Assembly (NCBI GenBank): GCA_913058395.1
Contig: CAJXQI010000015.1
Coordinates: 1-64,000, forward strand
Length of the DNA: 64,000 nucleotides
From: an uncultured Colwellia sp.
GTDB lineage: Bacteria; Pseudomonadota; Gammaproteobacteria; Enterobacterales; Alteromonadaceae
Direction of reading: 5' to 3'
Shown one piece after another: positions 8,779-17,251 of this stretch (within the stretch, counting starts at the first letter, position 1; each line of letters begins with the position of its first letter). Below the pieces are notes generated by a model. The model had not been told where the DNA came from. It ran no database searches and saw only the letters and a program-made list of their open reading frames with translations. Position numbers and translations under genes: made by a program.

Positions 8779-9483
8779 ATGAAAAAATCACTTATTAGCA
8801 TGACATTACTTTTAGCATCATCAGCCGTTTTTGCAGAAACAGAGTATCCGGAGAATCCGGTATTAAGACCACTAACATTAACTGATGGCACTATTGCTGT
8901 TGGCGGAGCTCTAGCGTGGGGTGAAGAGAAAGATGATAGTCGTGCTATGCTCCATTTAAATGCAGCTTATGGTTTAACCGATGACTTGACACTCGGCTTG
9001 GGTGGACTAAATTATCGAGTTTTAGCTCGTCCTGATAACGAAATGGGCTTAGAGTTAGCTGTAGGTTTAGGAGTTAGAGGTTACCAAGAATCAAACATAA
9101 ATGGTGATTCAGTTGGCTATGGCGCCAACCTAAACGGTAAATATGTTTTTGACAAAGACATCGCGATGACTTTTTCAACAGGTTTTGTAAAATGGGATGA
9201 AGAGAAACTGAAAAATAAAGACGAGTACCGCTATTCTATTGGTTTACAAGCTAATGTTGCGAAAGATTGGACCACGAATGTGAATTACACTTACCGTGAT
9301 TTAAAAGATTTTGCCCAAAAGGAAGCACATGAAGCTAGTGTCGGGCTTAATTACGCGTACAGCAAGAGCACTGATGTAGGTGTATTTGCAAGTTATTCAA
9401 GTTTTGATGCACAAGAGAATGGTTATAAGCTTGATAATAGTTTTGATCGTGTGGCTGGTGTTTATGCTGCATATCGCTTTTAA
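8779..9483 (+). CDS. Outer-membrane beta-barrel protein
   Basis: 234 residues with a classic signal peptide (MKKSLISMTLLLASSAVFA, cut after AFA-type site near residue 19). The mature part is alternating amphipathic strands (for example AMLHLNAAYGLTDDLTLGLGG and EASVGLNYAYSKSTDVGVFASY), and the chain ends in YAAYRF, with the C-terminal Phe needed for Bam-dependent insertion. The size fits an 8- to 10-strand barrel. No ligand is suggested by sequence. The gene is monocistronic: divergent upstream neighbour and strong terminator downstream. Confidence 0.75.
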   Translation: MKKSLISMTLLLASSAVFAETEYPENPVLRPLTLTDGTIAVGGALAWGEEKDDSRAMLHLNAAYGLTDDLTLGLGGLNYRVLARPDNEMGLELAVGLGVRGYQESNINGDSVGYGANLNGKYVFDKDIAMTFSTGFVKWDEEKLKNKDEYRYSIGLQANVAKDWTTNVNYTYRDLKDFAQKEAHEASVGLNYAYSKSTDVGVFASYSSFDAQENGYKLDNSFDRVAGVYAAYRF

Positions 9484-9542
9484 ATTTGATAATAGATATG
9501 CATAAGTCATATTGAAGTTAATCAAATAGCCGTTTTTATGTC

Positions 9543-9578
9543 AATAGAGCACAGTGCTTTCACTGTGCTCTATTTCTT
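9543..9578. terminator. Strong 14-bp stem terminator
   Basis: A perfect 14-bp inverted repeat (AATAGAGCACAGTG, 9543-9556, with CACTGTGCTCTATT, 9561-9574) encloses a CTTT loop and is followed by T-rich DNA. It sits between the convergent barrel gene and the DUF5610-like gene. Confidence 0.85.
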
Positions 9579-9620
9579 TAAGGTTTTTTGTAGCGCTGCA
9601 AAGAAGGGGATAACTCATGG

Positions 9621-10205
9621 TTATTCATTTACACCAAGATCGTTTTTGGCTTGTTTTTCAATAAAGCTCGCCATTAATTCTTCTTCAAAGCTTTTAAGGC
9701 CTTGTTGTACAAAGTCATAAGTTAAATCAATATTACTTTCAATATCACCATCTAATACCGATAAACTATCTAAAATATCTTTTGCATCATCAAAGCCAGT
9801 ATCAATACCTGAACGGATAACAGTTAAGAATTCATTTAATGATTCTTCATCACTTAGGTTATTATTTTGATTTTTAAATGCTGTATAAAATGCAGTGGAA
9901 CTTTGTACTATGCGTTGAGCCGTCGCTTCTGGTGATACGTCTAACTCTGATTCATAAGCTGATTGAATGGCGTTGTCACCTAATACTGGCTCTAACTGTT
10001 TGTTTATTTCTTCAATAGCCGTTTTATATAATAGCTGCATTGGATTATTCGCGGCACTATTACTGGCTGCAGCATCTAAAATTGCTACATTTTGCATTTT
10101 TCGGGCTTGTTCATAAATGCTTAATTTAGGTTGCTCTGATGCAGTTGTGGCAGTTTTAGATTGTGCAGGGACAATGGCTTCCTGACCTTTCGATTGAATT
10201 TGCAT
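9621..10205 (-). CDS. DUF5610-like cytosolic protein
   Basis: A 194-residue acidic protein with no signal peptide or membrane segment. The first ~35 residues are Gln/Thr/Ala-rich and probably disordered; residues ~55-180 are helical, with NPMQLLYKTAIEEIN, LDVSPEATAQRIV and GIDTGFDDAKDIL, which I recognise as the DUF5610 pattern found in marine gammaproteobacteria. Function is unknown. It is alone, convergent with the barrel gene across the shared terminator, and separated from gsk by 465 bp. Confidence 0.7.
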   Translation of the reverse strand: MQIQSKGQEAIVPAQSKTATTASEQPKLSIYEQARKMQNVAILDAAASNSAANNPMQLLYKTAIEEINKQLEPVLGDNAIQSAYESELDVSPEATAQRIVQSSTAFYTAFKNQNNNLSDEESLNEFLTVIRSGIDTGFDDAKDILDSLSVLDGDIESNIDLTYDFVQQGLKSFEEELMASFIEKQAKNDLGVNE

Positions 10206-10670
10206 GATTAAACCTTATTTGCTGACGTTATAAGAAAGCTAACTTTATTGTTGATAATTATAGCTACAATACTCAGTAAATTGCAGATAATTGATGCTTA
10301 TTAATTTTAAGCCAGACTGACAATATTGCAATCGTGACAGTGTTTTGTTTTTATTGTGTAATTTATTTTGATTAGTAAATGCACAAGTTTGCTGATAAGT
10401 TCATTCGCTAGCTTCTAGGTCCTTGTTACGGTAATTTAAGAGGGCTTAATAAAAAAATAGATGGCGAGCCCGCAATGAATGCGAATTCAGCGCTATTATA
10501 TGTTCTACTATTTAGGCTTTATATTGAAAAACTTTAAGCTAAAGTGAATAGAATTTAATCTAGAACAATAGAAAACATTACTTGAAGAGGAATTTCTCGT
10601 GATGATGTCTGGTCAAACCAAATCCCATTGCGCTATAATCGCTTTTTTGAAAATAACCGTGTAATACTTC
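10206..10670. other. Intergenic region upstream of gsk
   Basis: 465 bp without a gene. A TATAAT at 10634-10639, with a poor -35 near 10611, is the best promoter candidate for gsk and would give a leader of about 25 nt. No good ribosome site precedes the gsk ATG. No RNA gene or repeat was recognised. Confidence 0.4.
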
Positions 10671-11975
10671 ATGAAGTTCCCCGGACGCCGTCAGCACAAA
10701 CATTATTTCCCTGTAGATCATAAAAATCCATTAACTAACCAAGTCAATCGTGGCCAGCAATCAGTAAAAAACTATATTGTTGGCATTGACCAGGTCTTGG
10801 TTGATATTGAAGCTAAAGTTGATCAAGCGTTTTTAGATGAATTTGATTTACAACGTGGTATGTCGCAAGTTATTTCAGATGAAGTTACTGCCCGTTTATA
10901 TCAACGACTAAAAAATGAGTCATTAATCAACTATGAGTTTGCCGGTGGCACCATCGGGAATACAGTACATAATTATTCTGTGTTAGCTGATGATCGTTCA
11001 GTATTGCTAGGTGTTATGTCAAAAGACATTCATGTTGGCGATTATGCTTATCGTTTTATCAGTAATACCTCTTCTCGCGTTGACCTAAATTACTTACAAC
11101 CTGTAGACGGACCAATTGGTCGTTGTTTTACCTTAATTGATGATACAGGTGAACGTACCTTTGGCATTAATGCTGGTCTTATCAATCGCTTACACCCTGA
11201 TTCCATCGATGAGTCTTTAATTGCTGATGCCTCCGCATTGGTGATCAGCTCTTACTTAATGCGTACTCAAGAAGGCGATACTATGACTCAAGCCGCGATT
11301 AAAGCGGTTGAGTGTGCTAATGCGGCTAATGTACCTGTAGTGTTAACCTTAGGTACAAAATTTTTAATTGAAGAAGAGCCTGAGTTTTGGCGTGAGTTTG
11401 TTAAAAAACACGTGAACGTGTTAACCATGAACGAAGAAGAAGCGTTAGCAATAACGGGCATCTCTGATCCATTAGAAGCGGCTAATAAATGTTTAGATTG
11501 GGTTGATATGGTTATTTGTACTGCCGGTAAAGAAGGTTTGTACATGGCTGGTTATGTTGATGAACAATTTAAACGTGAAAGCGAATACCCGCTTATTTCA
11601 GGCTGTATTAGCGATTTTAATCGTTATGAATACTCGCGCCCAATGCTATTAAAAGAGTGCGAAAATCCAATGCGAATTTATACTCATTCTGCGCCATACA
11701 TGGGTGGGCCTGAAAGTATTAAAAATACAAACGGGGCTGGTGATGCAGCGCTTGCTGCAATATTGCATGATTTAAGTGCCAATGTTTATCATAAAAATAC
11801 CATGGCTAATTCAAGTAAGCATGATCAGCCTGCATTAACGTATTCTTCATTATCACAAATGAGCAAATACGCGAATAGAGCGAGCTACGAAGTATTAGTG
11901 CAGCATTCTCCGCGTTTATCCCGTGGCTTACCTGAGCGAGAAGACAGCTTAGATCAAGCGTATTGGGCTAAGTAA
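10671..11975 (+). CDS. gsk: Inosine-guanosine kinase
   Basis: A 434-residue PfkB/ribokinase-family kinase, the same length as E. coli Gsk and with the same opening (MKFPGRRQHKHYFPV, residues 1-15). It phosphorylates inosine and guanosine with ATP in purine salvage in the cytosol. The catalytic anion-hole motif is NGAGDAA (Gly355-Ala356-Gly357-Asp358), with FAGGTIGNTVHN as the substrate-side glycine motif. The start is fixed by the conserved N-terminus rather than by a ribosome site, which is weak. The gene is monocistronic and closed by a perfect-stem terminator. Confidence 0.95.
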   Translation: MKFPGRRQHKHYFPVDHKNPLTNQVNRGQQSVKNYIVGIDQVLVDIEAKVDQAFLDEFDLQRGMSQVISDEVTARLYQRLKNESLINYEFAGGTIGNTVHNYSVLADDRSVLLGVMSKDIHVGDYAYRFISNTSSRVDLNYLQPVDGPIGRCFTLIDDTGERTFGINAGLINRLHPDSIDESLIADASALVISSYLMRTQEGDTMTQAAIKAVECANAANVPVVLTLGTKFLIEEEPEFWREFVKKHVNVLTMNEEEALAITGISDPLEAANKCLDWVDMVICTAGKEGLYMAGYVDEQFKRESEYPLISGCISDFNRYEYSRPMLLKECENPMRIYTHSAPYMGGPESIKNTNGAGDAALAAILHDLSANVYHKNTMANSSKHDQPALTYSSLSQMSKYANRASYEVLVQHSPRLSRGLPEREDSLDQAYWAK

Positions 11976-11987
11976 CGTCAATCTAAC

Positions 11988-12036
11988 AAAACCTTATTGA
12001 AAAGAGTTTATCTAATAGTTTCAATAAGGTTTTATT
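11988..12036. terminator. Terminator after gsk
   Basis: A perfect 15-bp inverted repeat (AAAACCTTATTGAAA, 11988-12002, with its complement at 12019-12033) around a 16-nt loop, with a T-run in the 3' arm and A-run in the 5' arm, which lets it act in both directions. Confidence 0.8.
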
Positions 12037-12145
12037 GCCTTCACTATGACTGCGCGGCGATAACGACTACAATAGCGCTTTTGTTTCAATGACAAAATAA
12101 ATCGCTTACCCCATTAAATGCTTTAGCAGAGAATATTGACCTCCC

Positions 12146-13036
12146 ATGACAACACTAACCACACATAAATCATCACAACGAAGATTGCTTATCGCATTAG
12201 CTATCACTAGTGTATTTATGTTGATACAAGTTATTGGTGCAACTTATGCTAACTCGTTAGCTGTTTACGCTGATGCCGGGCATTTATTTGTTCACAATAG
12301 CTCGTTGTTTATCGCGCTTATCGCCTCAACACTAGCGATAAAATTTGGTCGTACCTTTAGTGATGGTTATCGTCGGTTAGAGCTTTCTGGCGGGCTGATT
12401 AATGGGTTTTTATACCTAGTTATTAGTTGCTGGATATTACTGCAAGGCGCTGATCGACTGCTAGGCCATGAACATCATGATGAGCATGAAATAAACACTT
12501 TTGTTATGTCAGCGGTTGCCTCATTAGGTTTCTTGTTTCATGCCGCCTCTGCATTCGTGCTATACAAAGGGCGTAAAGACAGTGTTAATGTTTACGCAGT
12601 ATTTTTACATACCTTTTTTGATTTGTTGTCGACTATTGTCACTTTTATCACCAGCATTGTGATTCATGCAACCGGTTGGACAATCTTTGATTCTCTATCT
12701 AGCATTCTTATCTCTATATTCGTACTCTTTACTGGTTCAAAGTTGCTATATAAATGTATTAAGGGACTATTCTTTAATGGCGTAAAACTACCTGCGTTAA
12801 AGAAAATTGAAAAAGCATTACACGATATAGAACATATCGATAACGTACATAATTTGATTGTTAAAAGTGAGAATGGCGCGGTTGTAGTTGGTGCTCATAT
12901 TGTTTTAAAACATAAATGTACCTTAGAAAAGCATGATGAAATTTGCCGCTTTCAAGTTGAAAAAGCATTGAAAGAACAGTTTGATGTTGAAGAAAGCGTG
13001 CTACAAATAGAAACAGGTGGCTGTCAGCATCCGTAA
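12146..13036 (+). CDS. Cation diffusion facilitator (ZitB/CzcD-like)
   Basis: 296 residues, six membrane segments and a C-terminal cytosolic domain (~210-296): a CDF-family metal/proton antiporter that would export Zn2+ or a related divalent ion. A His-rich loop (GHEHHDEHE, ~108-115) lies between TM3 and TM4. The transport site in TM5 is the normal HxxxD (His155, Asp159), but the TM2 site reads DAGHLFVHN, that is His46xxxHis50 instead of the usual HxxxD. The C-terminus CQHP adds possible ligands. The gene stands alone. The altered site may shift metal preference or weaken transport. Confidence 0.85.
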   Translation: MTTLTTHKSSQRRLLIALAITSVFMLIQVIGATYANSLAVYADAGHLFVHNSSLFIALIASTLAIKFGRTFSDGYRRLELSGGLINGFLYLVISCWILLQGADRLLGHEHHDEHEINTFVMSAVASLGFLFHAASAFVLYKGRKDSVNVYAVFLHTFFDLLSTIVTFITSIVIHATGWTIFDSLSSILISIFVLFTGSKLLYKCIKGLFFNGVKLPALKKIEKALHDIEHIDNVHNLIVKSENGAVVVGAHIVLKHKCTLEKHDEICRFQVEKALKEQFDVEESVLQIETGGCQHP

Positions 13037-13091
13037 TGGTTCAGCACCCATATTTAGTTATCATTTTTTGTCAGGGATTTACAAATTGAAG

Positions 13092-13123
13092 CAAGGAGAA
13101 AGTAATGTTCTCCTTGTTAATTT
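13092..13123 (+). terminator. Terminator after the CDF transporter gene
   Basis: CAAGGAGAA (13092-13100) pairs with TTCTCCTTG (13108-13116) around a 7-nt loop, followed by TTAATTTATT. Confidence 0.65.
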
Positions 13124-13216
13124 ATTACCGGCTCTATTCTCTTAAACCTTTCTCCAGCACAACTAATTTACGCTAGTTACTTCTTCATTTAACATCTATG
13201 AACTTACAATAAGTTA

Positions 13217-13260
13217 TTGTCATGTTACTGTCATTTTTCATTCAAATTATTGTCATATAA
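13217..13260 (+). promoter_or_regulatory. Double Pho box (PhoB binding site)
   Basis: Four 11-bp units in exact register start at 13217, 13228, 13239 and 13250: TTGTCAT-GTTA, CTGTCAT-TTTT, CATTCAA-ATTA, TTGTCAT-ATAA. Three carry the PhoB half-site (C/T)TGTCAT and the third is degenerate. This is the same arrangement as the two Pho boxes in front of E. coli pstS. It reads toward the DUF3545 gene, whose ATG lies 39 bp downstream. PhoB~P binding under phosphate starvation is inferred. Confidence 0.75.
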
Positions 13261-13298
13261 TTTTATTAGTTTAAGACAAACACTTTAAATGAGTCTTA

Positions 13299-13478
13299 AT
13301 GATGAAAGATAAATATTGGCAAATTGAAGAATTCGACGAGTTTGATGATCAACTTGAAACTCAGAAAAAGAAAGCAAACAAACAAAACAAGCGAAAATGG
13401 CGAGAAATAGAAGCCTATAAAGACCGCAGACGTGAGCAACGTGAACTTGCCTATTTTGATAGCTTTGCGATCATTTAG
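13299..13478 (+). CDS. DUF3545-family small protein
   Basis: A 59-residue protein, MMKDKYWQIEEFDEFDD at the start and KRKWREIEAYKDRRREQREL in the middle. The basic KRKWREIEA.KD..R..REL block is the hallmark of DUF3545, a family of ~60-residue cytosolic proteins in Vibrio, Shewanella and relatives. The acidic N-terminus followed by a basic helix suggests nucleic-acid or protein binding, but no function is known. ATG 13299 and 13302 are adjacent and either may be used; the ribosome site is weak. It has its own terminator and lies directly behind a Pho box, so phosphate-starvation control is likely. Confidence 0.75.
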   Translation: MMKDKYWQIEEFDEFDDQLETQKKKANKQNKRKWREIEAYKDRRREQRELAYFDSFAII

Positions 13479-13532
13479 CTCGATATTGAGTTATACATCA
13501 ACTATGCAAGCAAGTTTAACGTATTGCAAAAA

Positions 13533-13575
13533 AGCGAAGTGCTAACACAAGTATGCTAGTGCTTCGCTAATTATT
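13533..13575 (+). terminator. Terminator after the DUF3545 gene
   Basis: AGCGAAGTGCTA (13533-13544) pairs with TAGTGCTTCGCT (13557-13568) over 12 bp with two G-T wobbles, preceded by an A-run and followed by AATTATTGTT. Confidence 0.65.
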
Positions 13576-13698
13576 GTTACAGTGAACTATTCTGAGAATA
13601 ACTACTGTGAAATAGAGGGAATGATAGTGAATTTAACTATCACTAAATGTGATAATGTTATATAAAACCTCATAATATCCAAAACTACAATTTTATTT

Positions 13699-14013
13699 AT
13701 GCTTCGTTTAAGTCTTTCTTTTTCATTTTTATTCACTTTCTTTCTCTCGTACGACTCTTTTGCTGGCGATGTCAGTAATATTATTAGTAAAGAAGAATTT
13801 GCCTTGTATAAAGACGTTGGTGAGTTTATTGATAACTCACCAAAAGTAACCATTACAGTTCCAGCAGAACAAAGTGATGTAGAAGAGTACGGAAAAGGCG
13901 TAGTTAAAACATTGACTGGCTCAGATTGTGACCGAGATGGAAAAATGGATGACAACCCGACTTGTAATGCGGTGTTCTATAAACTTTGGTTGAAATATCG
14001 CCTGAATAAATAA
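13699..14013 (+). CDS. Small secreted hypothetical protein
   Basis: 104 residues with a signal peptide (hydrophobic 4-16, likely cleavage after DSFA). The mature ~80-residue chain has two Cys (DCDRDGKMDDNPTC), with an Asp-rich stretch resembling a calcium-loop, and it ends in LWLKYRLNK. I do not recognise the family. It lies 44 bp upstream of the phospholipase A2-like secreted protein on the same strand, so the two are probably co-transcribed. An overlapping minus-strand frame (13602-13955) lacks any protein-like pattern and was rejected. Confidence 0.6.
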   Translation: MLRLSLSFSFLFTFFLSYDSFAGDVSNIISKEEFALYKDVGEFIDNSPKVTITVPAEQSDVEEYGKGVVKTLTGSDCDRDGKMDDNPTCNAVFYKLWLKYRLNK

Positions 14014-14057
14014 TGTTAATTTGTAATGACCAGAGTAATAATGACGGTGATTTTTAA

Positions 14058-14495
14058 ATGAAAACGTTTACCAGCATAATGTTAGCTGCAACGATAATAA
14101 CAACTTTGTTTAGCATCAACGTAGCACATGCTGATACCTTGAAACCTTTTAGTAGCGATGGCTGCAGTGCTTTTCCTGACGGTACTTTTGAACAGAAAGA
14201 ACTTTGGTTGTCTTGCTGTATTCAACATGACTATGATTACTGGCAAGGAGGCACGTATCAACAGCGGCTGACCTCTGATCTTGATTTAAAAATGTGTGTT
14301 GCAACAGTTGGTCAACCTGAAATAGCTGCTTTAATGCTTGCTGGCGTAAGGGTAGGCGGCACACCTTACTTACCAACTAAATTTCGTTGGGGCTATGGTT
14401 GGTCGTATCCGAGGCTTTACGGTGAACTTTCAGACAGTGAGCTCAAACAAGTGCAACAGTTGAAACCTGATTTAAACAGCGTTTCGATAGACTAA
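14058..14495 (+). CDS. Secreted phospholipase A2-like protein
   Basis: 145 residues with a signal peptide (cleavage after AHA, ~residue 25). The motif SCCIQHDYDYWQGG (Cys53, Cys54, His57, Asp58) has the CCxxHD core of the phospholipase A2 active-site helix, preceded by SDGCSAFPDG, and a second-helix Cys (LDLKMCV) could complete disulfides. A calcium-dependent lipase role in the periplasm or medium is inferred from this motif alone; many bacterial proteins with it are untested. It follows a small secreted protein by 44 bp. Confidence 0.6.
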   Translation: MKTFTSIMLAATIITTLFSINVAHADTLKPFSSDGCSAFPDGTFEQKELWLSCCIQHDYDYWQGGTYQQRLTSDLDLKMCVATVGQPEIAALMLAGVRVGGTPYLPTKFRWGYGWSYPRLYGELSDSELKQVQQLKPDLNSVSID

Positions 14496-14659
14496 CTCTG
14501 AGCTACAGCCAGCTTGATTTAACCACTAAAATCACTTCTTACACTAAGTATAAAAACTAAATTTTTTAGTAGCTTATAAATATTTCTTAACATTTGTCGT
14601 TTGTAATTCTTAATGTTTTAGGAGATATTAAGTTACCTTATTTTTTATGATTATATTTG

Positions 14660-16015
14660 ATGCCGCGATTAATTGATTTATCCCTGTCTTCGTTACTAGT
14701 TGTTGCTGCTTTAAGCCTAAGCAGTAATTTAAGTTACGCCAAAAACCTTTCGGTCAGCAAGCTTGATTCAAATGAAGAAAAAATTGTCCAACAAGTTAAC
14801 GCCAGTCTTCCTTTAGCGATGCAAGAGATAGAACAAGCGGTAAATATAAACAGTGGCTCAATGAATTTAGCTGGTGTAGAACAAGTTGGACAACTTGCTG
14901 GCAAACAGCTTTCTGCATTGGGTTTTGACGTACAGTGGCTTGATGGTAGTGCTTTTAATCGAGCAGGGCATATTGTTGCAACACATAAAAGTCAGCAACC
15001 GAATGCGATAAAAATATTAATGATCGGTCATTTAGATACTGTTTTCGCTAAGCATGATGACTTTCAAACCTTCAAGCGCATTAGTCAGACAGAAGCCTCA
15101 GGTCCCGGCGTAGCGGATATGAAAGGCGGCAATACTATTATTATTGCCGCTTTGAGAGCACTTAAAACATTAGGATTACTCGATAACGTTAGTATTCAAG
15201 TAGTATTAACGGGTGATGAAGAAAGTAGTGGTAGACCGCTAAGTTTATCTAAAAAAGCTATTGTTGATGGTGCAATATGGGCTGATATTGCGTTAGGTTT
15301 TGAAAACGGTGATAACAACATAGCAACAGGTATGGCGGCACGTAGAGGCTATGTTGGTTGGACCTTGAATGTATCTGGAAAAGCGGCGCATTCATCACAA
15401 ATATTCAGTGAGCAAGTTGGTTACGGCGCCATTTATGAAGCGGCTCGAATTTTAGAAGCATTTCGCATTCAACTCGCAAGTGAAAAGGATTTAACATTTA
15501 ATCCGGGGTTAATTGTTGGTGGTACAAAAATAGAGCTTGATGGTGCAAAGTCTACAGGTGAAGCCTTTGGAAAAAGTAATGTTATTGCGCAACATGTGAC
15601 GGTAAAAGGGGATTTACGGGCCTTATCAAATGCTCAAGCTGAACATGCTCAACAAGTTATGCAAACTGTTGTTGCTAAAAACTTGAATCAAACCACAGCT
15701 GAATTAGTTTTTGAAGCTGGTTATCCACCAATGGCATTAACCGCGAGTAATAAACGTTTACTGTCGTTATATAGCCAAGTTAGCCAAGACTTAGGGTATA
15801 ACGAAATACGTGTTGCAAACCCTAGAAACGCGGGAGCTGCAGATATTTCTTTTGCCGCTAATCATGTTGTTATGTCTTTAGATGGCTTAGGGCTTATGGG
15901 CCGTGGTGCTCACACAAAGAATGAAGTAGCAGACTTAACGAGCCTGCCTAAGAATATTGAAAAAACAGCGATATTAATTTACCGTTTAGCCAATCGAACA
16001 ATTGCTATTCATTAA
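14660..16015 (+). CDS. M20-family metallopeptidase (glutamate carboxypeptidase-like)
   Basis: A 451-residue secreted M20 peptidase of the carboxypeptidase G2 type. It has a signal peptide (residues ~1-27, ending SYAK). Zinc ligands and catalytic residues are in IGHLDTVF (His, Asp), GVADMKGG (Asp), GDEESSG (Glu pair), and the C-terminal GLGLMGRGAHTKNE (His). The inserted lid/dimerisation domain spans ~residues 220-350 (AARRGYVGWTLNVSGKAAHSSQ). It probably trims C-terminal residues, or hydrolyses amino-acyl amides, in the periplasm. ATG 14660 is preferred over the TTG one codon earlier. The gene is followed 40 bp later by a GNAT gene. Confidence 0.85.
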   Translation: MPRLIDLSLSSLLVVAALSLSSNLSYAKNLSVSKLDSNEEKIVQQVNASLPLAMQEIEQAVNINSGSMNLAGVEQVGQLAGKQLSALGFDVQWLDGSAFNRAGHIVATHKSQQPNAIKILMIGHLDTVFAKHDDFQTFKRISQTEASGPGVADMKGGNTIIIAALRALKTLGLLDNVSIQVVLTGDEESSGRPLSLSKKAIVDGAIWADIALGFENGDNNIATGMAARRGYVGWTLNVSGKAAHSSQIFSEQVGYGAIYEAARILEAFRIQLASEKDLTFNPGLIVGGTKIELDGAKSTGEAFGKSNVIAQHVTVKGDLRALSNAQAEHAQQVMQTVVAKNLNQTTAELVFEAGYPPMALTASNKRLLSLYSQVSQDLGYNEIRVANPRNAGAADISFAANHVVMSLDGLGLMGRGAHTKNEVADLTSLPKNIEKTAILIYRLANRTIAIH

Positions 16016-16054
16016 TTATAAAAGTTTTATGTTGTCATCATATAAGGAAATGAT

Positions 16055-16609
16055 ATGCATTGCAGAGTTATTCAATTTAAAGATGCCACACCAGCTGACC
16101 TAAGCGATATTGCGACGTTACATGCTAAAAGCTGGCAGGAAAACTATCATGAGGTACTTTCAGTTGATTACTTAAAAGATAAAGTATTGACTGAACGAAC
16201 CGCAGTATGGACTGATAGGTTAACATCTCCAAAAAGTAATCAGCACGTTATTATTGCTAAAGTTGATGGTGAGTTTGCTGGTTTTATTAGCATTTTCGGT
16301 GCTAACCACGAAAAGTACGGCACAATTATCGATAACTTGCATGTTCTACCAACATTTAAAAGTTGTGGTATCGGAACTAAATTACTGAAAGCTGCGGCTG
16401 AATGGGCAAATCAATTTGATGCAAGCTTACCATTGTATTTAGAAGTGTTAGCTTGTAACACCAAAGCGATGGGATTTTATTCGTCATTAGGCGCAGAGCA
16501 CATTGCTACATCATATTGGCATACGCCATGCGATAGTCAGGCTAAGGAATACGTTTATAGTTGGCCATCTGCAGAGGCATTAACGTGCCAGCCAATGGTT
16601 CATCGATAG
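16055..16609 (+). CDS. GNAT-family N-acetyltransferase
   Basis: A 184-residue single-domain GNAT enzyme. The acetyl-CoA site is visible as LHVLPTFKSCGIGTKLLKAA (the V.P..rg.GiG..Ll pattern, with Arg replaced by Lys-Ser), and the C-terminal strand reads LYLEVLACNTKAMGFYSSLGAE, the usual N..a..FY...GF. The N-terminal DATPADLSDIATLHAKSW is the acceptor-side helix. The acceptor is unknown. A ribosome site (AAGGAAA) lies ahead of ATG 16055, and the short gap to the M20 peptidase gene suggests co-transcription. Confidence 0.85.
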   Translation: MHCRVIQFKDATPADLSDIATLHAKSWQENYHEVLSVDYLKDKVLTERTAVWTDRLTSPKSNQHVIIAKVDGEFAGFISIFGANHEKYGTIIDNLHVLPTFKSCGIGTKLLKAAAEWANQFDASLPLYLEVLACNTKAMGFYSSLGAEHIATSYWHTPCDSQAKEYVYSWPSAEALTCQPMVHR

Positions 16610-16767
16610 TGATTGCAATCTCCTTATGCTAGTCGAGGACTACCTTTAATGTATTGTAATTCTTTGGCTAAATCGTAATGCCATTAGCCGTCTACACTTA
16701 GCTTAAGTCTTGCGCTTAAAATAGAAAATTTATAACGTTAACTGTTTAGCCATTAAGGAAATAAAAT

Positions 16768-17208
16768 ATGTACTCGATTATTCACCGTGTAGGTATAAAA
16801 GCTTCTGTAGAGGCGATTTATTCAGCACTGACCACAAATGAAGGACTTGCACTGTGGTGGACTAATGACGTTTCTGACGCAGGTGGCGTAGGAACAATAA
16901 TTAAGTTTCGTTTTAATGGTGGTGGACCCGATTTTAAAGTTATAGAGCTAGTCGATAATAAACTCGTTCGCTGGCAGCATGACGGCGACATGCCTGAGGC
17001 ATGGAAAGCAACAGAAATTTGTTTTACGCTTCAAGCGGAAGCTGAACAAGTTTTTGTTAACTTCAGCCATAGTAATTGGCAGCTTTCCTCTGACTTTATG
17101 GCGCATTGCAGTACTAAATGGGCGGTGTTTTTGTTGAGTTTAAAAGATGCTTTAGAAGGCGGTTCCGGCCAAGCGTTTCCTCAAGACGTTCAAATAGATC
17201 ATGGTTAG
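16768..17208 (+). CDS. SRPBCC / AHSA1-like domain protein
   Basis: A 146-residue START-like (SRPBCC) single-domain protein: the opening HRVGIKASVEAIYSALTTNEGLALWWT and the later VRWQHDGDM and VFVNFSHSNW are the typical AHSA1/polyketide-cyclase pattern. Such proteins bind a hydrophobic ligand in a deep cavity; this one has no recognisable catalytic residue and no partner gene. It is monocistronic with its own spacer and a good AAGGAAA ribosome site. Confidence 0.8.
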   Translation: MYSIIHRVGIKASVEAIYSALTTNEGLALWWTNDVSDAGGVGTIIKFRFNGGGPDFKVIELVDNKLVRWQHDGDMPEAWKATEICFTLQAEAEQVFVNFSHSNWQLSSDFMAHCSTKWAVFLLSLKDALEGGSGQAFPQDVQIDHG

Positions 17209-17251
17209 TACTAGCTGCTCAATTCGGCTGTTAATTTTAACGATTAAATAA

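Noticed and set aside
10607-10623. FadR-like GTCTGGTCAAACCAAAT upstream of gsk
   Set aside because: It lacks the central GAC base and there is no metabolic reason for FadR control of a nucleoside kinase; treated as chance.
13602-13955. Minus-strand 117-codon frame
   Set aside because: It is antisense to the signal-peptide gene at 13699 and is Ser/Ile-rich, low-complexity in style; the plus-strand reading is clearly more protein-like.
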